From NCBI GenBank assembly GCA_031216915.1, contig CM062288.1:177423919-177487918 (forward strand): DNA of 64,000 bases. The letters run 5' to 3'. The notes under the pieces were generated by a model that was not told the origin of the DNA, did not search any database, and saw only the letters and a list, made by a program, of their open reading frames with translations. The translations under genes were made by a program, and so were the position numbers. Within the stretch, counting starts at the first letter, position 1; every line of letters begins with the position of its first letter. Origin of the DNA: Pictodentalium vernedei (taxonomy: Eukaryota > Mollusca > Scaphopoda > Dentaliida > Dentaliidae). Positions 43,726 through 54,973 of the stretch are shown piece after piece.

Positions 43726-44498
43726 TTCTCACACATTTTGATATTTATTCCTCAAGTGGAAACTCCACTTCACTGGTGTTTTAGCAATGATTCACTCTCC
43801 ACAACCTGTACATCCGTTTTTTAGTAAATAGTTGTCTGTCGAGATTGTAAACATGGAATTACAATCACATGACACTGCACTCGTTCTAGTGATTAAGAAA
43901 AGAGAAATTTTTCAAGAGTTCTTACCATTTTCCATCATTTGTAAATTTACCCCATAAAGAATTTCTAAACTTGCTGTATTGTAAGAAAAGGACATCTCAA
44001 AGAGGAAGCAATTTTCTATTAACTTTGAACTTGGGGAACAGATAATTTGAAAAATCACTATATTATGCAACAGCTCAAAAAACATCTTGTATGAAAAGAT
44101 ATTAGGAACCGGTTGTGAATCATTTCGTAAATCACACACGTTCAACCTTTATAACTCATGCTAGATTTGAAGAGATAAAATGCATTCTTTATCACAACAG
44201 ATCCAACGACAGAAGCATTGTTAGACTGTTTGATGAAATTCTCATCGAAATGTTAAAGATTTCATATAATCTCCCCAGACATGCAACATGAATGCATAAT
44301 TTCATCAGTACTGATTGCAATTGGCTTTGTGACCCTTGAATTCATTGGAAAATGACTGGGTCACACAAATGACTGACGGGTATATTACTGAAGAAAATAG
44401 AATATGGAATTCATATCTGAAATGATTATATATAACTCTTATGACTGTATAATATTTTTGGTTTGGTCACAATAACTGTAGAAAATTAACCCTCAATG

Positions 44499-44699
44499 AT
44501 TGTCATATTACTAGAAGACACCACATTGGAATCCTGTTGATTTAATAGCCATTTTGCCAATGAAAATTGTCATATTACCAGAAAACACCACATTGGAATC
44601 CTGTTGACTGAACAGCCATTTTGCCAATGAGAATTGTCATATTACTACAAGGTGCCACATTGGAATTCTGTTGATTGAATTGCCATTTTGCCAATGAAA
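44499..44699. repeat. 67-bp tandem triplication of a MITE end
   Basis: Units start 'attgtcatatta' at 44499, 44566 and 44633. Each contains 'ttggaatcctgttga' and 'gccattttgccaatga', matching the first 45 bp of the pogo-like MITE (CAGTGGAACCCTGTTAATTG...). Confidence 0.8.
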
Positions 44700-44707
44700 A
44701 ATATTCA

Positions 44708-44950
44708 ACTGGTACAGTGCTGAATTATTTTTGGTCATCAAAATTTGTTCGCATATCTTTGCGTTGTTACAATTTATGGCAAAGTGCCAATAGGCACTCT
44801 CTCATAAATTGTTACAAGGCAAATACTAACAGACTAAATAATTTCACTTCAAAGGTGGCATGTAGAACATCCACTGAATATGAAGCCTTCAAGTTGTGAT
44901 ACTGACACTTCAGGATAAATCCCAAATATGGGCTTCCAGCACTCTACCAG
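44708..44950. mobile_element. TTAA MITE, family T1
   Basis: CTGGTACAGTGCT to AGCACTCTACCAG, followed by TTAA (44951-44954); the left flank is TTCA. The central hairpin is at about 44763-44818. It lies directly after the 67-bp triplication, inside MITE-derived sequence. Confidence 0.75.
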
Positions 44951-45383
44951 TTAATAAGGCACCACAAAGTAGATCTTCTGTTTCTCAGGCCATTTTTTGT
45001 AAAATTCCATGTGGGCGGGCATTTTTTTTATTTTATTTTTTATTCTTGTAATTATTTCTTTGCCATCAAAAGTTCATATTCTTGCTTTGTTTGATGTTTT
45101 AGGCCTCATAATCTACAGAATAGCATGGGTAGTGGTATATTTTGTCTCTTGCATGCAAGAAGGCTTCGCAAAGCTAAGGCATTGTAAAGCTTTGTTGAAC
45201 TCAAGTACAAATTAATCAAATTTATTAACTTGAGTAAAATATCAGACATAAACTATTTAATTTTAATTTTTTTTAAGTTTGCATTGGTTATAAAAAGAGA
45301 GTATGCGGTAGCTAAAAGGACCATGCAGGAGGGCCTGACAAACAGATTTTAAACTTTTTTAGGCCTAAACAGAATTCATTTAA

Positions 45384-45580
45384 CCCTTCACCCAATCCAC
45401 ATGATATCAACAATTTGTTATTTTAATTATTTTTTTCAAATTTAAAAAAAATTTCAACAGTATCATATCAATAAGCTCCTTCTGAGGGGTCACATGATTT
45501 GGTTTTGTAGAAATTTTTTTTAAATATTTATTTTCAACTGCTCCGTATGTAAATTATGCAGGCGGATGTGGTCAATTCAT
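45384..45580. mobile_element. TTAA MITE, family T2, right end lost
   Basis: TTAA (45380-45383), then CCCTTCACCCAAT; the right arm stops at 'ggcggatgtggtcaattcat'. The central inverted part is recognisable ('ggggtcacatgatttggtttt'). Confidence 0.6.
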
Positions 45581-45674
45581 CATAAATTGATCATTTAAGC
45601 TATTATATTTTGTTTAACAGAGATTACAGAGCTCTGACAAATGCAAACGATTAAATTCTTATATGGGAAGTATT

Positions 45675-46031
45675 ATTTATTTATTTATTGGTGTTTAAGG
45701 TCAGATATTTCTGCATAATGGCTAATCATGACCACGACAATTTTACAGGTGGAGGAAGCCGGAGTACCCAGAGAGAACCACCGAGCAATGACGAGCAACT
45801 GGCAGCTCCCCCAGCATACTAACTCCACACAAGCAGGGTTATCACTGATTGAAGACAAGTGCACAACTGACGTGCAGTATGCCTTAGTATACAACGCCAC
45901 CATGTCCCCACGTGGGCAATGGGGGTGAAGTGTCTTGCACAAGGACACAACGTGGTTGCCGCAGGTGGGATTCGAACCGAGGACCTCACAGCTTGCAACC
46001 TGCACCTCTACCTACTGAGCCAGTGCACCCC
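45675..46031 (-). mobile_element. SINE-A, full length, 13-bp target duplication
   Basis: TATGGGAAGTATT (45662-45674) and TATGGGAAATATT (46032-46044) flank it with one mismatch. On the minus strand the head has a very good A box (TGGCTCAGTAGG) and B box (GGTTCGAATCC), the best tRNA-like head in the window. Confidence 0.9.
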
Positions 46032-46105
46032 TATGGGAAATATTGATCCCAAAGTCAGTAAAGAATAGAAATTCAATGGCTGTTACATAATGTTTTTTCA
46101 GTTAA

Positions 46106-46349
46106 CTCTTTACCTAACAAATAGGAAGCATCTTTCCACGTAATTTACAAGGTGAGGAATTAAAAAATACAATATTTTTCAAAACATTCAATAAAACCAT
46201 ATCATGTGAACCCTTCATTGGAACAAGCTCATCCAGCTCATTCCAAAGGGGGGTCATATGGTATGGTTTTGTTGAAATGTTTTGAAAAATTTAAAAAAAA
46301 AACAATGATTAAAATAAAAATTTTGATATCCTGCATTTTGGTTAAAGGG
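46106..46349. mobile_element. TTAA MITE, family T2
   Basis: TTAA at 46102-46105 and 46350-46353. The ends CTCTTTACC and GGTTAAAGGG are inverted, and the middle folds ('tcattggaacaagctcat' against 'agctcattccaaaggg'). Confidence 0.75.
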
Positions 46350-46641
46350 TTAAAAAAGATTTACTCCATTAATTTACCTGTATTCCTGGTCAAAGGTCAA
46401 ATCTGTACCAAAAGTATGATAATTTGGTGTTTTTAAGTTATAATGCATTTAAAAGGGTGATGGGATTAATTGTCAAAATTGAGTTGTCTCCACATAATTA
46501 CTCCTCAGGTCCTGGTGAACAAGCATATGCCATGAGATATCACAATCCCCCTCCCCCCACTCTGCAAAGAGAGAAGTAGATCTAAATGTTTCCCCCCCCC
46601 CCCCCCCCCCCAAAAATATCTTCTCACAATGTATATCTATA

Positions 46642-47073
46642 CAGTGGAACCCTGTTAATTGAATAGCCACTTTGCCAATGAAAATTATTCAATTAACAGG
46701 AGTATTCAATTAAAAGGGATTGTGTCACTTTCCTGTATTTTAGAGATAAACTTAGCATTTATTCTATTAAATCTTGTTTGACAGAGCTCAATGAGCTCTG
46801 TCAAACAAGATATAATAGATTAAATGCCTGTATTGGATGTACTGAGGCCAAATAGGTCTACATGTATAAACAAAGGAAAACTGGAGAGAAGGGAAATTTC
46901 TCGACAGGTTCCAAGATTTTTTATTTAATTAACAGGAGTTTACTCTATAACCTATATTCAATTAACAGATCAAATTTGTACTGGAGGTATGGTAAATGGT
47001 TTTGTGTTGGGAAATTATATTCATTTAACAGGGTTATTCACTTAAGAGATATCCAATTAAGTGGGCTCCACTG
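46642..47073. mobile_element. Pogo-like MITE, near full length
   Basis: CAGTGGAACCC to GGGCTCCACTG, preceded by TA (46640-46641) and followed by TG instead of TA. It aligns end to end with 3641-4069, including the central hairpin at about 46772-46822. A 20-base C run lies just upstream (46592-46611). Confidence 0.82.
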
Positions 47074-47075
47074 TG

Positions 47076-47690
47076 CCACGTTTGTAAAAATTTGATTGCA
47101 TTTGTTCAAGTTAACGATTTCACAAAGTCATTATCAGACAAACACCAAATTTTCAACAAAAAGGGAGGAAATACACAGATAACCTCTCGTTCATAACTGC
47201 AACACATAAATGAAATGTAAACAATAACCACGTTTTGTAAACCCATCAGAAGTGTCACTTACCTTTATTTTTTGTTTATAACCGTGGTTATGTTTCAGCC
47301 ACATTCACAACTAAAATTTAAATCAACTTGTACTGTAACTGCTATAAAAGCTCATGAAACTTAGTGAATACTGAACTCAGTGAGAGATCTTCCCACAATC
47401 TTTGTCTATAGAATGTTTCATGAAAATCCAGTTACATTAATTTTGTTCAAGTTATCGCCAGTCACAAAATGAGTGGCCAGACACAGAGATAGACAGATGC
47501 TCTTAGGACAGAAAGACAGGACTCATTTCTAAATTCCTCGCCAAACTTTGTTTTGGTTGGGGGATAATAATTTTAAATGGAAAAGACACATCAAGTTTAA
47601 GTTGCAGGTCTCTAAATTCTGACGACCAACCAGCAAATCCTAGAAATATGTTTCCCTATCAAGAACAGTAACATGTATTGTGTTCTGTGG
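47076..47690. other. Interval without recognised features
   Basis: AT-rich with an imperfect 'aaccacg ... cgtggtta' inverted repeat near 47228-47290. No gene seen. Confidence 0.45.
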
Positions 47691-47694
47691 AGAA

Positions 47695-47885
47695 TTCTCA
47701 TATCCATAAAGAACCCTTGTCAGTGTTGCCACTCGAGTCGTCTCGTTCCTCAAGGAAAAACTGAGAATTCATTCAGTCCCCATTCATCGGTGTCCTTGAA
47801 CATATCCAAGACTTCCAGCTTAGGTGCTGGGTTTTTTTCAGGTGTATGTGTTGCATATGTGTGCAGGGAAGGCCTGATATGCATC
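47695..47885 (-). pseudogene. Possible host exon or exon relic
   Basis: On the minus strand a 44-codon frame (ATG near 47885) contains PKLEVLDMFKDTDEWGLNEFS, which reads like ordinary protein and lies in sequence richer in G+C than its surroundings. A neighbouring frame then gives FLEERDDSSGNTDKGSLWI before a stop, so the coding impression continues with a one-base shift. I do not recognise the protein. Splice sites are weak: the AG before CACCTAAG has no pyrimidine tract, and no clear GT donor was found. It could be an exon with a misplaced boundary, a decayed exon, or chance. Confidence 0.25.
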
Positions 47886-48099
47886 CATAAGCATGCATGC
47901 GCTGGAAACTGTGTTATATTGGACCAAAAAATATAAAAAAATATATATAATATACCTTTCTTCTTTTGTTTCTAACATAAACCATTATCAAAATTACATT
48001 GTCTCCATTCTATTGTGGCTCAACTGAAAACTGCTGAAAGACACTACACAGACTTTATACCATATGTCATATGGCCAGGGTTCTGCCCACAGTAGTGAG

Positions 48100-48352
48100 C
48101 AAGCCTGGAAATGAGCAATCTGTTATTTGCAGGTTTAGGTCCCCAGAGGGTGAATTTGCTTATGCTGTCCCATACAGTGGGTTAGAATACCCCAATTTTT
48201 CCTCTGGGTACATCTTTTTGTTTTGGCCTGAGATGTTGATTCAGATTCAGGTTCACAGAGGGTAAATTTGGTGCAGGGTAGCATCACCAAATTCACCCTC
48301 TGGGGACCTCATTCTGCAGATGGCATTCTGCTTATCTTTATTACAAGGCTTG
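48100..48352. mobile_element. Foldback MITE M4, copy 2
   Basis: 'aagcctggaaatgagcaat' and 'acaaggcttg' at the ends; arms with 'gtccccagagggtgaatttg' and 'aaattcaccctctggggacc'. It is inverted relative to 54287-54537, and its inner palindrome is partly lost. Confidence 0.7.
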
Positions 48353-48483
48353 GTAGTGAGTAGTGCTTGGGTGTGTCTGACATATTTTTGCCACAGTTAA
48401 AAGGCCATAAAATTTTCCTGATCACCACCTTGAAAAAATCAGTTGACTGCCTTTGGTGCCAAATGAGATGGCTTTTCTATTAA

Positions 48484-48670
48484 CACCTCCACCCAATGTA
48501 AACCAGCCAGCGCCATTCACTAATATTACCATTCAAATTTTATATTTTAATTTTTTTTGCCTCAAAACATAACTTATGACCCCCTCAATTGGAATGAGTT
48601 CATCAATCTCACTCCAAAGAAGGGTCATAAGCTATTTTGGGGGTAGAAAATATGAAAATATTTAGCTATT
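48484..48670. mobile_element. TTAA MITE, family T2 variant
   Basis: TTAA at 48480-48483 and a 'cccaatgta'-like start. The middle 'ttatgaccccctcaattgga ... tccaaagaagggtcataa' folds as in other T2 copies, but the sequence is strongly diverged. Confidence 0.45.
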
Positions 48671-49027
48671 CAAGAAATTCATTTGCTAGTACCTCACATT
48701 TAATTAATGCCCATATCTACTAGCACACTATTCACAAAAATCGCTTTTTAAAGTTTTACTTTCTAATTTTGCTTCCAAAATATAGCTTATGAACCTGCAT
48801 TGGTATGATCTCATCAGGCTCCTTCCAATGAGGGAATCATAAGATATGCTTCTAAAGTGCCAAACAGAATTTTGAATTCAGTCTCATTCAAAAGATTTTT
48901 CAAGCTCTCAGGCACTTGTCTAGTTCTGTTTGGAATTTGACACTGTTATGGGCTATTTATTTATCCACTGTTCGTGGACTTTGCATGCTGACTATCATTT
49001 ATTTAATGTGACGTTTGCATGCATGTA

Positions 49028-49090
49028 GTTCCATTAATTGTGTTAATATCTTGATTGAAACAATCAAGATATTAACACAATTAGTGGAAC
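49028..49090. repeat. 29-bp-arm palindrome
   Basis: 'gttccattaattgtgttaat...' is mirrored with one mismatch around GAAAC (49057-49061). It lies within foldback element F; the other copy has only one arm (about 27227-27255). Confidence 0.75.
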
Positions 49091-49154
49091 AACGCAGCAT
49101 CATCATAAAACTATAGCTGTTGTGAATCTTCATTCAAAATAATAAAGTCATTAA

Positions 49155-49379
49155 CTGGTAGAGTGCCAAGTTATTTTCGGCCATCAAATCTTACACACAT
49201 GTCTTTGCCTTGTTACAATTTATGGGAGAGTGCATAAATTGTAACTAGGCAAAATCTGCTGGACTAAATAATATCACGTCAAAGATAATACAAAGCACAT
49301 CCACTGAACATGAGCCTTCAAGTTGTGGTACCTGCACTTCAGAATAAAGCCCAAATATGGGCTTCCATCACTCTATCAG
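49155..49379. mobile_element. TTAA MITE, family T1
   Basis: TTAA at 49151-49154 and 49380-49383; ends CTGGTAGAGTGCC and TCACTCTATCAG. The central hairpin is shortened. Confidence 0.78.
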
Positions 49380-49383
49380 TTAA

Positions 49384-49736
49384 CTGGTGGAGTGCTGGAA
49401 GTCCATATTTGGGCTTTATTTTGAAGAGCAGGTACTAGTATTTAAAGGCTTCATATTCTGTGGATGTCTTCATTCTAAATGATAAAGTCATCAACTGGTA
49501 GAGTGCTGGAAGCCCATATTTGGGCTTTATTTTGAAGTGCAGGTACCAGAATTTAAAGGCTTCATTTTCTGTGAATGTGCTTCATATTATCTTTGAAGTG
49601 ATGTTATTTTATTTGTGAGGATTCGCCTTGTTACATTTTATGGAAGAATGCCTATAGGCACTCTCTCATAAATTGTAACAAGGCAAAGACCCACAAAGAA
49701 ATCTTCAGGACCAAAAATAATGTAGCACTCTACCAG
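49384..49736. mobile_element. TTAA MITE T1, partial plus full copy in reverse orientation
   Basis: A partial reversed copy (49384 to about 49480) is followed by a second start (CTGGTAGAGTGCT at about 49497) of a full reversed copy ending AGCACTCTACCAG with TTAA at 49737-49740. 'cttcatt...ataaagtcat' precedes both this full copy and the copy at 49155, which suggests a tandem duplication of the site. Confidence 0.72.
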
Positions 49737-49934
49737 TTAAAGGCTCGGTAAAAGAAGTCTCAGTTGAGAAACATTTTTTGCACTGATTCAAAGAAAATGA
49801 ATGTTTATGGTATTCTTATATTTAATCCTCTGGAATATCTCAGTTGGTCGGAAAAGCGAACCATAGATTCGCTTTTCCAAACAAATGAAATATTCCAAAC
49901 AATTTTATCTAAACATATGTGATGGACAATGTAA

Positions 49935-50101
49935 CCCTTTACCCAATGAACTGGCCACATCCGCCCGCATAATATGCAAATTCAGAAGCTGAAAAAATAT
50001 TATTTTTCAAAAAATTTCAACCAAACCATATCATGTGACCTCTCTTTGGAACGAGATATTTAAAATAATACATTTTGATATCATCTGCGTTAGGTAAAGG
50101 G
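49935..50101. mobile_element. TTAA MITE, family T2, centre deleted
   Basis: CCCTTTACCCAATG to TTAGGTAAAGGG, with TTAA on the right (50102-50105) and GTAA on the left. The central inverted part is largely gone. Confidence 0.72.
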
Positions 50102-50187
50102 TTAAAGGCTAGACTGGTTTCAGGCCATAACAGCCACGTAATAGCATCAAATTCCTTACAGAATTAGACGGGTGTCCTGAGAGTTTG

Positions 50188-51002
50188 ATGATTTTTTTCG
50201 AGAGTGTCATTCTCGTCTAATCGTGTAAGTTAAAGTGTTAAAACCAAATAATTTTATTTCATGGAATGGTCAGTTAATCACTGGATGGTATTTTATTTGT
50301 GCAGTGCTAAGATACTGCCCAAGGTTTTTCTGTGATTATCGAACATCCATTTACTTCTGACCTTTCTCATTATGTCCAACATGAGAGCGTGTTAAAGAAA
50401 TTTCGCCCATCATGTACGTCATTAAATACTTTCTTTTAATTGAAGCTAGACGAGCAAATCTGCCATGAAAGGGGATTATGTAGGAATCAATATCCATCTC
50501 GACAGTCTCTCATACTAGGTGTAAAATTCATACCTTCAACTGGTTTCTTCTCTCCAAGACAATTATAATCATACAAGAAGTAATGAGAGGCTTTTGGAAT
50601 AAGTCTTTTGACATGGCTACTGAACAGTAACATGACCAAGAGTATTGGTAGAGTTTGATGCTATTTAAATGTCAGCAGGGTGGAAAGTGTTTCTTTCAGA
50701 GAAATAAATTGCTGAAATGCTAATTGTTCACAATGATAAGACTGATTTACAGATCCAACTGTTAATACTGGCGAAAGGTTGTTGCTCCAAGAAATGTTTC
50801 TCGCCAAATTTATTAACCAAGTGTGCAGTAATCACAAACTACTTTGGTACTTCTCAAAAGGGACACTGAAGGAGATTAAAGATTAGAGTGTTGGAGTGTT
50901 GTGAACCTGATTTGTCCAGACTGCGATGCCTCAAGTCCCAACTGATAAAATATTCCAACTATATCAAGGCATGCCTTTGCTGAAGGCATGCCTTGATGAT
51001 GC
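50188..51002. other. Interval without recognised genes
   Basis: Nothing coding. A short palindrome 'aaggcatgcctttgctgaag...' lies near 50967-50996. Confidence 0.45.
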
Positions 51003-51660
51003 AGCTCACTTAACTGAATGTCTCTTAATCGAGTAACCTTATTAATTCATATAACTTTCAAACACTAAACCATTTAGCATACATCAGACCAAATTTGACC
51101 TGTTAGTGGCCTATAGGTTAAAAAGAAAACTTCTGTTAATTGAATAAAAAGCTGTGTATTTATTTATTGTTGTTTAAGGGCACATATTTCTGCACAATGG
51201 CTAATCATGACCACAACAGTTTTATGGGTGGAGGAAGTCGGAGTACCCAGAGAGAACCACCGAGCAACTGTCAGCTCCTCAACATATTAACTCCACGCAA
51301 GCAGGGTTAGCATTGGTTGAAGACAGGTGCACCATCCATGTGCTGTACGCCTTAGTACACAACATCACCGTGCCCCCATGTGGGCAATTGGGGTGAAGTG
51401 TCTTGCCTAAGGACACAACGCAGTTGTCGCAGGTGGGATTCAAACCGAGGACCTCTTGGCTTGCAGTCTGCATGTCTACCTACTGAGCCACCATGCCCCA
51501 AAAGCTGTGTAATCTTTCAAAGAATTATTATGACAATCACTGAACTCACCATGTTTATAGATGTATTTGTCCTCAGTACATCCAATATAAGCATTTAATC
51601 TATTATATCTTGTTTGAGAGAGCTCATAATAGAATAAATGCTCAGTTTATCACTAAATAC
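51003..51660. mobile_element. Pogo-like MITE (reverse), split by SINE-A
   Basis: 'gcagctcacttaactgaatg' to 'ttaattgaataaaaagctgt' is the MITE reversed; it resumes after the SINE with 'cctcagtacatccaatataa' and half of the central hairpin (about 51600-51630). The unoccupied TTAA at about 51137 is the site that a T1 MITE took in the 14909-16266 copy. Confidence 0.65.
51158..51499 (-). mobile_element. SINE-A, full length, 11-bp target duplication
   Basis: AAAAGCTGTGT at 51147-51157 and 51500-51510. A box TGGCTCAGTAGG on the minus strand and tail 'tatttatttattgttgttta' at the low end. Confidence 0.9.
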
Positions 51661-52699
51661 AGGAATATTACCAATTTTTTCAACTGCTCAAATTGTAAAT
51701 TACATGGGTAGATGTTTCTGATTTGTTTGGTAAAGTGTTAAAATTCAGCAACAATAAAAAATTAGATTCAGGCAGGGTATTTTTTGTTTCTAAAAATTTG
51801 ATTAGCAATTTCCATCTTGGTTTCAAAATAATAGTTAATATAAGGCCAATATGAAAGAAAAATGGTTAGCATTTGGACATTTTTGTATAGCATTTTGCGA
51901 TGAGAATCCAGTCATCAAATACCCTGTCCACGTGAAGATTCTCGCAAACTACGATAATGGACATCTTGCAGTGAGGTTTAGCTAAATTCTAATTTGGATC
52001 TAGCAAATCTGAATGGAATTCAGGCCCTGGCAAAAAGAAATGACATTTTGTACAAATGCAAGGGTGTGTAAGAATCTGCATGCAATAATGAACAGAGACA
52101 TGTTTATTAATTCTAATTAGGGATGCACAGTTTTAAAAACATTTTCAAATGACATTTAGTCAAGTCTAAAATAAAATGTTTGCTAGCAATTTCTACCAGG
52201 TCCGAATCAAAGTTGATACTCACTGTTTTTCTTGCACATATCATTTGGGCAAATCGATTTTGATTCTCACATGAATTTTAGGCATTGTTCTACCCGACAG
52301 GAGATTCAGTTAAGTGTCAGAGATCTACTTGCCAACCATTTTCGGTATGGGTCTGGGATCTTTGCCCTGGGAAAATTGACATTGTGAAGGACTGATTTTG
52401 TTGTAATGCATTGTAGATCAAGGAACAGTTGGCTGAGTTTCTATGATTAATATCTCAACTATTTGGAGAATTGGACTTTATATCTATATTTAGCTTCTGT
52501 TGAGACCTGGTTTGATCCTCAATTGTCTCAAAGACTTACTTACAACTGATGCATGGTTTTGATTTTATAATATTATAAGTTATGAAACCTCAGTAAACAA
52601 ACAAACCTGAACACGACAAGCAGAATTTCAGGTCAAGGACATGTATGGTGTTCTAAAAGCCACCATGGGGACATCAAGAAGTATAGCAAAGTTCTCAAC
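51661..52699. other. Interval without recognised features
   Basis: AT-rich, short frames only. Confidence 0.45.
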
Positions 52700-52939
52700 T
52701 TGTTGAGGGCTAGATTATTTTGGGTGGTCTGAATTTTTTATTCAAAATTGTTTTATTACAAGTTATTGGAGAGTGCCCATGGGCACTCTCCAACAATTTG
52801 TAATAAAATAAATTTATATTAAATTATTATTTGGGTTTGACTGAATATGAAATGTGGGCAGTGAAAATATTGGCTTTAGCTCTGGTACCCTCATTTTTCT
52901 TAAAGTCCTGATAGTGGCTTCTAGCACAAAACCAGTTTA
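52700..52939. mobile_element. Diverged TTAA MITE, family T1
   Basis: The central palindrome 'ggagagtgcccatgggcactctcc' and flanking 'tattacaa...ttgtaataa' are preserved; the ends 'gttgagggctag' and 'tctagcacaaaaccag' are decayed. Confidence 0.6.
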
Positions 52940-53089
52940 GCAGATGGAATGTCATGGGTGTGTTGAAAAAAGGCATTTGGAAGAAATGTGTAATCTTTAA
53001 CTTTGGAATGATTCTATTCAGTTGTTGCATTACTGGTGAATATTCAGAAAGAAAAAAGGAGAGGTCTGATGAATTTTAAAGATTTAATT

Positions 53090-53400
53090 ATTGTGGCTTA
53101 ACGACACTTGACAGACAGGGTCACCTCGTGTCGGACAGTTTTACGAGTGGAGGAAGCCCGAGCACCTGGAATGAACCACCAAGAAATGGCGAGCAACTGT
53201 CAGGCTCTCCAACATTCCAACTTCAGACCACACAAGCAGGGTCAGAATTGGTTGAAGACAAGTGCACCATCGATGTGCAGTACGCCTTAGTAGACAAGGC
53301 CACCATGCCCCCACGTGGGCAACAGGGGTGAGGTGTCTTGCACCAAGGACACAATGCAGTTGCCGCAGGTGGGATTGAAACCGAAGACCTCTTGGCTTGC
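53090..53400 (-). mobile_element. SINE-A, head truncated
   Basis: Body 'acagttttacgagtggagga' to 'gcaggtgggattgaaaccga' (B box region). The sequence leaves the family at about 53400, before the A box, and the tail is diverged. Confidence 0.75.
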
Positions 53401-53659
53401 TGCCAATTTAGAGGTTTAAAAACATTCTTAACTATTGTTGAGTTTTTTGTTGTTAATTCACAAACAATGTTTTTCATTTGACATGTACTGTTCTTCTTGT
53501 TCATTTTTCTCTCTTATTTAGTACATGACCCTCAGTTTTAGTGTAGAAAATGTTGTCCAAGGGGCTAAATGTAACAAAGATCTTTGAATATCCAAATTAA
53601 CCCACTGCACACAAAATATTAAAATTTTATCAGGAATTTTTTCTCATAATACAACTAGG

Positions 53660-53760
53660 AATTAAATCAGTTCTAAATCAATTCAATCTTGTTTGACAGA
53701 GTTTGCTGAGATTTGTCAAACAAGATAGATTGAATTGGTTAAATTCCTAGCTGCATTATG
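53660..53760. repeat. Hairpin repeat, family H, best copy
   Basis: 'aatcaattcaatcttgtttg' and 'caaacaagatagattgaatt' pair around 'acagagtttgctgagatttgt'. The arms extend outward as 'actaggaattaaa' and 'ttaaattcctagct'. Confidence 0.72.
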
Positions 53761-54286
53761 GGATATATTTTCTGTTTGAAATTTTGTTATTCTGACATCA
53801 TAGGCTAGGGGTTACAATGATGTGATCAAATATTTGTTCACACATACCTTATAATGGTTTTCTATAGGAAAACATTTAGTGCTGTTGTACTTACCAAAGA
53901 ACTGTTTTGTGTTGTTTCTACTATTTTGGACTAAATGACAGATGAAGATAGACAAGGTCTGAGTTGCATCAGTCGGTAGAGCAACTGCATCCCTCTTTCA
54001 ATATTCTGCACCCAAGACAGCACCAGTAGAATAGGAGCTGACAGTTAGTCATTATTTTCTTCTTTGATAACAGTAAATGAAATACAAGTGGCAGGTTAAT
54101 TGACAGTTACTTCCTTCACCTTTAGCAGGAAAAATTATCTGTTGGGTAATTGAAATTAGATAAGACATTTTAGATTACATATCTTCTTATCACATATTGG
54201 CTTTCCAAAATAAGAAAAATCTTTCAATCATAGTTGAAGCAAATAAAAGCAAAAAACTATGTCAAATGATCATGTAATCTCACAAC

Positions 54287-54537
54287 CAAGCCTGAAAATA
54301 AGCCGACGGTCATCTTCAAAATGAGGTCCCCAGAGGGTGAATTTGGTGATGCTACCCTACACAGCAGGGTAGCATCACAAAATTTACCCTCTGTGAACCT
54401 CAGTCTGAATCAAGGTATCAAGCCAAAACAGAAAGATGTACCTAGAGGATAAATTGGCCCACTGTATGAGATAGCATCAGCAAATTCACCCTCTGGGGAC
54501 CTCATTTTGCAAATGATAGGTTGCTTATATTCAGGCT
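54287..54537. mobile_element. Foldback MITE M4, copy 3
   Basis: The ends 'caagcctgaaaataagc' and 'gcttatattcaggcttg' are complementary. Long arms carry 'gaggtccccagagggtgaat' and its complement, with an inner palindrome 'gatgctaccct ... agggtagcatc' near 54350. It is the clearest copy of the family. Confidence 0.78.
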
Positions 54538-54559
54538 TGCTCACAACTAGTTAGTTTGT

Positions 54560-54735
54560 CGTGTTTTAAGAACAGCTAGGGACATATCGTGTTGGACAGT
54601 TTTGCATGAGGAGGAAGCCAGAGTGCCTGAAGAGAACCACAAACAACAGCAAGCAACTGTCAGACTCTCAAGAATGTCATGATAACCCAGTACAAGAAAA
54701 GTTAGCAGCGGTCGAAGGCAAGTTCTCCATATGCC
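54560..54735 (-). mobile_element. Decayed SINE-A body
   Basis: 'gaggaagccagagtgcctga', 'agagaaccacaaacaacagc' and 'gtcagactctcaagaatgtc' in family order; it ends where SINE-B begins. Confidence 0.5.
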
Positions 54736-54740
54736 ACCAT

Positions 54741-54965
54741 TTATTTATTTATTGGTGAATAAGGTCACATACTTCTGCACAATGGCTAATCGCGACATGG
54801 AGATAAAGTCAAGTTCAGTCAATTGTTTATACCCATGTTGCCCATTTTAGAGGACTTCCACCCCAAGCATAGGTGACTGGGTCCTATTTTACCAGTAAAA
54901 CAGAGCTTGTTTATCAGAGTAAAAAAGCACTGTTTCACTTCCCCTAGTTCCCACAGAGACCATAG
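54741..54965 (-). mobile_element. SINE-B, full length, about 8-bp target duplication
   Basis: GCCACCAT at 54733-54740 and 54966-54973 flanks tail 'ttatttatttattggtga' and body to 'cacttcccctagttcccaca'. Confidence 0.7.
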
Positions 54966-54973
54966 GCCACCAT

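Larger units (their letters stand above)
48901..50187. mobile_element. Foldback element F, copy 2, opened by MITEs
   Basis: The left end 'caagctctcaggcacttgtc' and right end 'gtgtcctgagagtttg' match 26884-27450, as do blocks near 49845-49900 ('agttggtcggaaaagcgaacc'). The extra length comes from the T1 MITEs at 49155-49736 and the T2 MITE at 49935-50101. Confidence 0.6.

Noticed and set aside
43600-43824. 74-codon plus frame
   Set aside because: Lies on SINE-B sequence and continues into AT-rich DNA; no support.
53960-54020. tRNA-like 'cagtcggtagagcaactg'
   Set aside because: Only an A-box-like part is present; no B box at the right spacing and no cloverleaf could be drawn.
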